This document shows positions 53,080-60,261 of a DNA stretch of 64,000 bases, piece by piece. Below the pieces are notes generated by a model. The model did not search any database. It was not told the DNA's origin and was given only the letters and a program-made list of their open reading frames with translations. The stretch is from NCBI RefSeq assembly GCF_035573695.1, contig NZ_CP121694.1, positions 3,656,237 through 3,720,236 on the forward strand, given 5' to 3'. The DNA is from Metallumcola ferriviriculae. Lineage in GTDB: Bacteria; Bacillota; JADQBR01. The first letter of the stretch is position 1. Each line of letters opens with the position of its first letter. Both the position numbers and the translations under genes were made by a program.

Positions 53080-53416
53080 ATTTTCCCTCCTTTAAGGATT
53101 CTAAAGCTTCATAAAGCTTCTTATGATAATTCAACCGCTGTTGAACAATCTTTTCTCCTTCTTCCGTAATTTGATAATACTTTCTTCTTGGTCCATTCTC
53201 CGACTCTTGCCAGTATGATGTAACCCAATTATTCTTACCCATTCTTTTAAGGATTGGATAAATAGAACCGTCAGCCAGGGTAAACAAGGAATACTGGTTT
53301 AATTGACTTGTTAATTCGTATCCATACATGGCTTTTTTTCTAACTAGCAAAAGTATCGCCAGTTCAAATACGCCTTTTTTAAGTTGAGTAGTCCATGAGT
53401 CATTTTGTATATTCAT
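53063..53416 (-). CDS. PadR-family transcriptional regulator, probably leaderless
   Basis: A 117-residue PadR repressor: KKAMYGYELTSQLNQ, LADGSIYPILKRMGKN, and RRKYYQITEEGEKIVQQ. The ATG at 53416 has no ribosome site. A strong promoter places the transcript start about at this ATG, so the mRNA may be leaderless. Its promoter contains a perfect 16-bp palindrome, a likely autoregulatory operator. Confidence 0.88.
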   Translation of the reverse strand: MNIQNDSWTTQLKKGVFELAILLLVRKKAMYGYELTSQLNQYSLFTLADGSIYPILKRMGKNNWVTSYWQESENGPRRKYYQITEEGEKIVQQRLNYHKKLYEALESLKEGKYAESE

Positions 53417-53422
53417 ATGCTT

Positions 53423-53451
53423 ACTATATATCAATGACACCTAGGTGTCAA
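53423..53451 (-). promoter_or_regulatory. promoter with perfect palindrome, leaderless start
   Basis: On the minus strand TTGACA (53446-53451) and TATAGT (53423-53428) are 17 bases apart; the -10 box ends six bases before the ATG. The palindrome TGACACCTAGGTGTCA (53435-53450) covers most of the -35 box and spacer, as expected for a repressor site. Confidence 0.8.
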
Positions 53452-53636
53452 TCGCATATAGTTAAGAAATTTGCTGCCTACCATTTAAGAAACAATAATT
53501 CCTTTCGGGGTTCGGGAAAGATTAATAGTAGCCAAAGAAATACCATGTATTTAGCAGTAAGCCCATTTATATTCAAACCACAGCCAAACCCAATCGGTGT
53601 AATTGCAACCTTAGATAATTTCAGTAAAGAACTCCC

Positions 53637-53833
53637 CTATTGTTTATCTTCTTGCTTATATATAAAAATGACGAGTTGCCCCACCAAAAAAGAAACTATA
53701 TAAATAGCAACATCCTTAATTTTTTCTACGGCAGGTTCTTGTTGGTCAAATAAATATTTGATTATTACAAAAAGAATGGTGCCACAAAAAGCCCTAATAT
53801 GTTTTGTTTAATGTTCAATTTATTGCCCTTCAT
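53637..53833 (-). pseudogene. small membrane protein gene with a frameshift
   Basis: An ATG with AGGAGG 11 bases upstream opens KGNKLNIKQNILGLFVAPFFL; after a T-run the next frame continues IIKYLFDQQEPAVEKIKD and a second helix. Restoring one base gives 65 residues with two membrane helices. The 53460-53630 stretch shows no gene. Confidence 0.5.
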
Positions 53834-53944
53834 ATTCCATCTAACACCTCCTTGGCAGTTCGATAGATGTAAGCTTTTGAAGCAAAGAACCTCACCATCC
53901 GCAAAGTACTCTTACCAAAATTTCCCGAACAGGTTTCCTCTGTA

Positions 53945-54172
53945 TTAATCAAACCGCTTATCATTCATTATGAAATATAGCAGAACCATACCAAAAATAC
54001 CTCCTATCAGAAACGGTATTATGTGATACAAATACCCTCGTAAGGTAACTGTTTCCTCAGTTAAAGCCATGACTATAAAAGTTCCCGCCATCCCTCCAAG
54101 CATCATAAGTACAAACTGCCGTACCAAATACTTAGGAGACTTCATCCTCTTCTTAATTTCTTTATAATCCAT
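53945..54172 (-). CDS. two-helix membrane protein
   Basis: A 75-residue protein starting at MDYKEIKK, chosen because GGGAG lies eight bases before it; an upstream ATG inside the metallophosphoesterase gene lacks a site. Two membrane helices with a short outer loop. Translationally linked to the metallophosphoesterase gene. Function unknown. Confidence 0.6.
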   Translation of the reverse strand: MDYKEIKKRMKSPKYLVRQFVLMMLGGMAGTFIVMALTEETVTLRGYLYHIIPFLIGGIFGMVLLYFIMNDKRFD

Positions 54173-54200
54173 TCGCACAGCTCCCATCTCAGCAGCAGCT

Positions 54201-55022
54201 TTAAACATCTCTTCTTAAAGTTACAACTATTATCTCTGGTCGATTAAATATTCGCTGCGGAATAATGCTGTTTCCCAATCCCCTGCTAACAATCATTGCA
54301 GAAGAACCGTTTACATATTTACCAGAAGTATACTCTGGAAAGAATCCCTGATCAGGAGCAACAACGCCGCCAAAAAAAGGTATTCTTACCTGCCCACCAT
54401 GTGCATGGCCTGAAAAAATCAAATCAACTTTATTCTTGCTATAAAAAGAGAATAATTCGGGTCTATGTGACAATAGTATTTTAAAGCCTTTTAAGTTGCC
54501 TGTTTCTTTTAACACCGAATTGGTTTGACCTGCAGTCATTCCGCTGTCGGGGTCATCTACCCCAACAATAAAAATTCTGTCTTCGCCTCTAGTTAGGCTT
54601 TCACTGGTGTTCCTCATAACTTTAACCCCAAGTTTACTTAACTTCTTTTCTAAAGAGTTAAACTTACCAGACCACCATTCATGATTACCCGTAACAAAGT
54701 ATACTGGAGCTATCGAAGCTATTTTCTTCATTAGCTCCAGACTTGCCGCCTCATTGTAATGCTTACTATCTACCAGGTCACCCGTAAATACTATCAGGTC
54801 AGGTTTTGCTTTGCTGATTTTTTCAACTAGAGGTTTCTGGTTTTCCCCAAAAGTCTTACTATGTAAGTCCGATAAATGCACCACCCTGTAACCATCAAAA
54901 CCATGCGGCAGTTTAGCAGAACTCACAGTAATTCTTGTAGTGGTAATTGAGTTATTCTCAAAGTATAGAAATGCTGCCATACCCAGTAGGAACAGCAACG
55001 CTAATAGTAATCTCTTTCCCAT
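54201..55022 (-). CDS. membrane-anchored metallophosphoesterase (YkoQ/YaeI-like)
   Basis: A 273-residue calcineurin-type phosphoesterase with an N-terminal membrane anchor. All five metal-binding blocks are present: HLSDLH, FTGDLVD, TGNHEWW, LLSHRPE and SGHAHGGQ. Members of this branch act on membrane phospholipids or UDP-2,3-diacylglucosamine-like substrates at the membrane; in Gram-positive bacteria the substrate is unknown. The ATG follows a weak GAAGGG site. Confidence 0.92.
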   Translation of the reverse strand: MGKRLLLALLFLLGMAAFLYFENNSITTTRITVSSAKLPHGFDGYRVVHLSDLHSKTFGENQKPLVEKISKAKPDLIVFTGDLVDSKHYNEAASLELMKKIASIAPVYFVTGNHEWWSGKFNSLEKKLSKLGVKVMRNTSESLTRGEDRIFIVGVDDPDSGMTAGQTNSVLKETGNLKGFKILLSHRPELFSFYSKNKVDLIFSGHAHGGQVRIPFFGGVVAPDQGFFPEYTSGKYVNGSSAMIVSRGLGNSIIPQRIFNRPEIIVVTLRRDV

Positions 55023-55071
55023 TATTTCCGATTTCCCTTCGCCGTTTCTCTTCTATAGGCAGTTGTAAAAA

Positions 55072-55345
55072 TCAATGCTTCTTAATCCTAATCTGATTGT
55101 ATAAAAAACCTGCCGTAAAAACCACTGTTAATAAAACATATGCAATAATAACATATCGGTTATCAACCATAAATCCTGGCGTTACGAGAAACCAGATCTT
55201 TGCACTAATAGTGAGTACAGGGATTGCATATAGCTGTGAAACTGTAGCTAAAAGAAAATTCCTACTTTCATCTGATACAAAGAAAAAGGACCATATGTAT
55301 AAGGCCTGTATTCGAGCCGATGCAATAACCGATGCGCATAAATAG
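55072..55345 (-). pseudogene. three-helix membrane protein fragment without start
   Basis: An open frame of about 90 codons with segments LYIWSFFFVSDESRNFLLATVSQLYAIPV and two further hydrophobic stretches, ending KK before a TGA. No start codon; upstream sequence is unrelated. Possibly the end of a sugar-permease-like or DUF protein. A CCCC/GGGG hairpin with a T-run follows at 55361-55385 on the plus strand. Confidence 0.4.
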
Positions 55346-55523
55346 CATTATCTTGATTACACCCCCTACGGGGCTCTTTTTATCTATATACTTTTTTCGG
55401 GGAAGATTGGGGAACATACAAAGCCGTGAAGGCTTACAGGATTGCTCCTGCATACACCCCACGGGTTATCACCTATCTTTATTTTTATTCTGCAGAGTTT
55501 ATTTTACATATACACAACATTGA

Positions 55524-56381
55524 TTATTGAAATGTTGTAGGATTATACTGAATTTCTTTAATATTAAACTTTGCATATGTAAAATCTTCTTCTGGAAAAT
55601 TCCATACTCCTTCACCATAAGTCGGAAGGTTATAACCATTAATATTTTTATAATTAGAGACAGGTGTTGACCATCTTACCTTTTCATATGTCTTGCCCGT
55701 CGGTGAATAGAACCTATCATCCGAAACAAAACTAATCAACTGGCCTTCCTCATTAAAGTATAATGTTGCAGATACCTTGATCCCCTCATTATTAAATACA
55801 GCCTTTGCCGTTAATGAATCTATAGGCTTCCACTCAATTCTTTCATCAATAAGAGTTGCTGGTGCCAGTAGACACATATCATTGAAAACAGTAACTGTTT
55901 CGCCTTGATTCATCTCTTCACCCTTACCATCAACTACTGGGATTAAACCTGCTAATTTAATAAGCATTGTTGCCTTTGCATCTGTATATGAATGCAGGCC
56001 AATAACCGGTATACCTGACATATTCATTTTTATAAAGAATAAGCGAGTAATTTTATCAATAAAACTATATTGCCTTACATCCACTTTTGCCCAGTCCCTT
56101 TTTCCGTCTGTTTTCATACTTCCATCAATAATAACTTTAAAACTTTTTACTTTCTCCTTGCCCACTACACCCACATACCTAAGATATTTTTGAACAGGTT
56201 CCGGTAGATGTGCGATATCTGTTTCCTTTAAAATTTCATTTTCCAGTATTCTGGTTCTTTCTAATCCCTCAAGAGCCTCCGACTTAAATTGCCTGTACAG
56301 GTGCTGTGAATAATAAAAACATAATAGTATAACTAAAACCACCAGAATTGTTATTGTCCATTTAATATTCATACTTCTCAT
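55524..56381 (-). CDS. DUF6544-family protein
   Basis: A 285-residue protein with an N-terminal membrane anchor and the conserved LPEPVQKYLRYVGVVGK, VDGKGEEMNQGETV, DRFYSPTGKTYEKVRW and a final IKEIQYNPTTF. This is the DUF6544 (formerly DUF6920) plan, a beta-barrel-like outer protein of unknown role. GGGGGAT precedes the ATG. Confidence 0.8.
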   Translation of the reverse strand: MRSMNIKWTITILVVLVILLCFYYSQHLYRQFKSEALEGLERTRILENEILKETDIAHLPEPVQKYLRYVGVVGKEKVKSFKVIIDGSMKTDGKRDWAKVDVRQYSFIDKITRLFFIKMNMSGIPVIGLHSYTDAKATMLIKLAGLIPVVDGKGEEMNQGETVTVFNDMCLLAPATLIDERIEWKPIDSLTAKAVFNNEGIKVSATLYFNEEGQLISFVSDDRFYSPTGKTYEKVRWSTPVSNYKNINGYNLPTYGEGVWNFPEEDFTYAKFNIKEIQYNPTTFQ

Positions 56382-56591
56382 TGTATCCCCCTAACATATC
56401 TTATTCTATTCAAATTTTTATAATAGCAAACTCATTTGTATCTGTCAAAACAAACTAAATGTGGATATAGCGTAGATGTTAATTCATACTAAAGTCTGAT
56501 AACACTATGCTGTTAGTGCTACCCCAACATGTCATGAGTTAATTCCTCCTTTTTCCTCACCTCACTACTAAATGTATTATTAGTTTGCAAA

Positions 56592-56618
56592 AGCCCCAAT
56601 CAAATAATTGATTAAGGC
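56592..56618. other. hairpin in a gene-free gap
   Basis: AATCAA pairs with TTGATT, extended by AGCC and GGCT. The 56400-56720 gap holds no gene; this may be the terminator of the lipoprotein gene that follows on the minus strand. Confidence 0.4.
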
Positions 56619-56722
56619 TGGCTGACAGTACTTTTAGTTGTGTCACTGTAATCAAAAAATGTGTAACATAACAAAACCATTGTTAGAATTACACCCCTTA
56701 CAATAAAAATAATACAGTTGCA

Positions 56723-57121
56723 TTATATATTTTGGAAAATATATTTGATTAAGACTGGTGGGTTTTTGAGGTTAAAAGCGTTTATTGCCCCATGGGTAAT
56801 ATTAACTTTGTACTCTGGGGACGGAGGCGGAGGAAATGAATAAGTGATTAGTACTTTTTCTTTACCATTTTTAAACGTCAAATGAAATGAGCCATCTCTT
56901 ACGAGCTCCCAGCCATACTGAGGCATTTTGCTCTTATAGTAACTCCTAAAAGAGGTCAGGCTTACAACAGTTTTAAATACGGTTTCCTCCTCTTGTTCAC
57001 TAATGAGCTTTGCATTGGGGGGCATGGGAATGTCTTCTCTATACATTTCAGTTTTGGAACAACCTGCCGTCAAGCTTAGAAACAATATTATCAGGACTAC
57101 TAAAAGCCGAAACTGTTTCAC
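56723..57121 (-). CDS. small lipoprotein
   Basis: A 132-residue lipoprotein with lipobox TAGC (Cys near 21). The mature part opens with PMPPNAKLISEQEEETVFKTV and has a strand-rich domain with GWELVRDGSFHLTFKNGKEKVLI. GTG start with GAGGAGGG upstream. No family recognised. It lies just beside the restriction-modification operon but has its own signals. Confidence 0.65.
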   Translation of the reverse strand: MKQFRLLVVLIILFLSLTAGCSKTEMYREDIPMPPNAKLISEQEEETVFKTVVSLTSFRSYYKSKMPQYGWELVRDGSFHLTFKNGKEKVLITYSFPPPPSPEYKVNITHGAINAFNLKNPPVLIKYIFQNI

Positions 57122-57231
57122 TTTAGCCCTCCTCGATCAGTATACTATCTATTACATTCTCTTGAAATTTATTATTGTCCTTTTACTAAGGTCGCTTTTT
57201 CCCTTTTCACCAACCTGTCTGACATCCTAAA

Positions 57232-57257
57232 AATAAAAGGGGAGTGCTCCTTTTATT
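57232..57257. terminator. terminator of the restriction-modification operon
   Basis: AATAAAAGG and CCTTTTATT form a perfect stem around an 8-base GC-rich loop. A-run and T-run on either side allow termination in both directions. Confidence 0.8.
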
Positions 57258-57302
57258 GCTTATAGGGCACTTCTAGCGAATGATTAATTTCTGTGTATCT
57301 TT

Positions 57303-58895
57303 TTAATCTCCTCCTACAAGGCCAGCACCCGAACTTCTCAAGATCTCTTCTATTTCGGGCTTTAATTTGCTTGGGATTTCGGCAGCCTGACTTATCTGTA
57401 TATACTTAAATGTTGTCAGATCAAAGGGCACCCTATCATCGGCTTCGCCTGGTTCAAAAATAAATAAAAGACGGTTCTTTTCATGGTGCTGAAGAGCAAA
57501 ACCCGCCTCGACATAAACATTTGGTCGATGACCAGTAAGATCGCAGATGATAATATCTGAAGAGGAGATTGCCTCGTACATACGGTTATGAATGGGGAAG
57601 GTTCCTCCTTCGTGTGTACCCATATCGATTAATTCAAGGCAAATACCATGCAGTTGCTGAATATCCTCCAGAGTCCGATGAAGTTGTTCAAGTCGTAGTT
57701 GTGCTTTGTTGTATGCATCATTGGGAGTATCCATTTTTGGATACCAGCGTGCTAGAAAAACCCTTTTTGGAATGTGGAGTTGAGACGCTTTAAAAGTTTC
57801 CAGCAATTGCTGTGCAGGAGATAGTGGGTTCAATAAATTGGTTATTCCTTGGCTCCCAAGCCAATAACCAATACGATCTAAATAGCCAACAACCCAACTA
57901 ACTTTAGCTTCGTGGTCGTCACCCTTTGCCTCACGCCAGACACGAGCCGCTAGCTCAAAAAAACTATAGGTACTGCACATAGATGGGTGATTTGCAGATA
58001 AGCGAGTGGCTATATCAGTAAGTCCGGCAAACAGTTGATCGGCAAAGACTGTTAAGCTTTGGCGGGTTTCTGCTATAGAGGGGTCCATTTTTATTAATTG
58101 GCGAGATGAATCCCATAATGTCGCTAATGGACGCTCACCAAAGCGCTCTTTAGCCGGATCCGGCAGACCGCTTAGATGGTCTGCTAGTAGGCGTGTCAAA
58201 TGTAATTCTGGGCTGTGAGAAAATTCGTTGTCTGGCGTCATCGCATATTCAGGGTTTTGTCCCAGAAGCAAACGCAAACCGTGCTCTGATTCCAAGGGCA
58301 AAGCTGTGCTGTTGATGGTGTGAAATATTAATGATTCAGCATAATCATCCGCATCATTTTCCGGGGTGCCAAGCAACACCATACAAAACGGGGCTAAGTA
58401 TTTGTCCTGAAGGTTCATATCATCCTGCAATCTTTCAGCAAAAGCCAACCGGTGATTGCCGTCAATTCGGCGGATAAACTTGCTCGACTTGACATCCGTT
58501 AGTCGGCTACGTCGGACTCTCACTTTTTGGATGCGTTGATTTTTACTAGAAAAGCGCCGTTCCATGTAAATTGGCCCATCTTCTAGAGTTCTTACCCCCA
58601 CCGTCTCGGTTTCTATAATAATAGGCTCTACCTCGTAACGTACAGCAAGAATCACCTCAGGAATAAACCTGTTATCACTGCGTTCTAAGTACTTCTTGAT
58701 ATCTTCTGCATGTTTTGGGTCCAACTCTCGTTGATGTCCAACGACGTGATTTGGTTGATTTCCATTTATCATTATATAGGGAACAGAAACCTCCGCTAGA
58801 TCGCGCAAGTCGGCAAATCCCCGGATAATACGAAAAATGCCCAGAACTCTTTCAGCAAAAACACCCTCGAACTCTATGTATTTACTACGGGACAC
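57303..58895 (-). CDS. DGQHR/DndB-like protein fused to a TIR/deoxyribosyltransferase-like domain
   Basis: A 530-residue soluble protein. The N-terminal part (about 30-250) has the DGQHR/DndB and ParB-like pattern: GHQRELDPKHAEDIKKYL, RRIDGNHRLAFAER and FHTINSTALPL. The middle (about 250-390) is helical. The C-terminal part (about 395-525) is a Rossmann-like nucleotide domain of the nucleoside-deoxyribosyltransferase/TIR-like kind found in defence effectors: MYEAISSSDIIICDLTGHRP then NVYVEAGFALQHH, whose Glu matches the catalytic position. GTG start with GGGAGG. Third gene of the operon, one base after the HsdS stop. Likely a sensor-effector of the system (inference). Confidence 0.75.
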   Translation of the reverse strand: MSRSKYIEFEGVFAERVLGIFRIIRGFADLRDLAEVSVPYIMINGNQPNHVVGHQRELDPKHAEDIKKYLERSDNRFIPEVILAVRYEVEPIIIETETVGVRTLEDGPIYMERRFSSKNQRIQKVRVRRSRLTDVKSSKFIRRIDGNHRLAFAERLQDDMNLQDKYLAPFCMVLLGTPENDADDYAESLIFHTINSTALPLESEHGLRLLLGQNPEYAMTPDNEFSHSPELHLTRLLADHLSGLPDPAKERFGERPLATLWDSSRQLIKMDPSIAETRQSLTVFADQLFAGLTDIATRLSANHPSMCSTYSFFELAARVWREAKGDDHEAKVSWVVGYLDRIGYWLGSQGITNLLNPLSPAQQLLETFKASQLHIPKRVFLARWYPKMDTPNDAYNKAQLRLEQLHRTLEDIQQLHGICLELIDMGTHEGGTFPIHNRMYEAISSSDIIICDLTGHRPNVYVEAGFALQHHEKNRLLFIFEPGEADDRVPFDLTTFKYIQISQAAEIPSKLKPEIEEILRSSGAGLVGGD

Positions 58896-58896
58896 G

Positions 58897-60261
58897 TTAT
58901 TTAACCTCCCCAGAATGGGTACTAAGTATCATTTGTTCAACGGTTTTTACCGCATTTTGCATTATTGTGAAAGCTTGATTTTTTAGCCTAGCTATCTCAG
59001 CCTTTACTTCAATGATTTTTCTAATCAGGATTACTTGCTCACAGATCGGCGGTAACGGAAACTTGATATTAAAAACATCTTCGTTTCCAATAGCATAATT
59101 ACCAACAGCAGTTCTTACACCAGCCTCAATTTGCGGGCGCACCATACTCGTAGATAAAATATATTCCAAATACTCTGGCTTAATGTTATCCTTGCAACGA
59201 ATGCGCATCAACTTGTCTGGAAAAATTACATCCAGATAATCTTGGTTAATTATTGCAACTCGCCCAACGTAATCGAGAGTTCCGTTCGTGCGACACATTA
59301 GAACATCGCCCTTCTTTAGGCCAAATTTTTCTCGATATTGTTTTTTATTGGCGATGTATTTCGTTTCATGGGGTAAGAAACTTCCGCTTGTTACCGCGCT
59401 CAGCTTAAGCACCTTTAAAGAGGTAGGCTTGCTGCTTGGACTAGAGGAGCAACCGTGTTTAACTTCTGATATACAGTTTCTTCCGTTAACAACCGGATAC
59501 TTACCTTTTGTCAAATCCGGGATCTGTGTTAATAAGTATGTTGCACGTTGGTTCCATTTGGTTAGTTTTGACCATGAAGTAATCATAATTGTCGGTTGTT
59601 GATTTGTTCTTTTTGTCATTAACCCAAGCTGTGATAGTATAGACGTTTCTAGTTCCTCGTGCAACTGGTTTGCGTAAGTTTCTAGCTTACGAGATTTTGT
59701 GACTGAAGCTTTCCAATAAGCCACAATCTTTTTCTGTATAGAAAGTGGCGGAACAGGCATCTTTAGGGTTTTAAGTAGCGGATAGGTAAGATTCATCCTC
59801 ACGGATCCCGCTGTAGCTGCTCGCAGGCTTTTATTGAAAAAATGGGACTTCATTATAAGTAAAAATACTTCTGGAAGAATTACCCTCTTGTCAACTGAAA
59901 AAACTACATAAGCCGGGCTTATATACGCACCATCGTATTTTGGTTGAACTAAACCAATCGAGCCAACATTAATTCGATATGGGTTATACGCAAAATCACC
60001 AGTATTTACTTTTTTGTAAGGTTGTTTAATGTCCTGACCTAGTGCATCATAAGAATGAAATATCCCATCATAATTATTCACACCGAGAATAGTAAAATTT
60101 TTGTCGGGCGAATCAGAAAGACGTACTTTTTCATTATGCTCCATAACAAATTCAGCTAATGGAATTAACGGATATTGAGATTTAATAAGCCCTGCATAGA
60201 ATTTTACATCCCAACGCTTCAGTTGCTCGAAGCTTACAATGTGAAATGTAGAAGTCTCCAT
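58897..60261 (-). CDS. hsdS: type I-like specificity subunit (HsdS)
   Basis: A 454-residue HsdS with two target-recognition domains. Each has the usual boundary helix: AVMPVPPLSIQKKIVAYWKAS-type in the middle and FPLPPICEQVILIRKIIEVKAEI at the end, forming the central and distal conserved coiled coils. Recognition should be of a two-part sequence. The start overlaps the methylase stop by one base (TGATG). It is expected to direct both methylation and cleavage. Confidence 0.9.
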   Translation of the reverse strand: METSTFHIVSFEQLKRWDVKFYAGLIKSQYPLIPLAEFVMEHNEKVRLSDSPDKNFTILGVNNYDGIFHSYDALGQDIKQPYKKVNTGDFAYNPYRINVGSIGLVQPKYDGAYISPAYVVFSVDKRVILPEVFLLIMKSHFFNKSLRAATAGSVRMNLTYPLLKTLKMPVPPLSIQKKIVAYWKASVTKSRKLETYANQLHEELETSILSQLGLMTKRTNQQPTIMITSWSKLTKWNQRATYLLTQIPDLTKGKYPVVNGRNCISEVKHGCSSSPSSKPTSLKVLKLSAVTSGSFLPHETKYIANKKQYREKFGLKKGDVLMCRTNGTLDYVGRVAIINQDYLDVIFPDKLMRIRCKDNIKPEYLEYILSTSMVRPQIEAGVRTAVGNYAIGNEDVFNIKFPLPPICEQVILIRKIIEVKAEIARLKNQAFTIMQNAVKTVEQMILSTHSGEVK

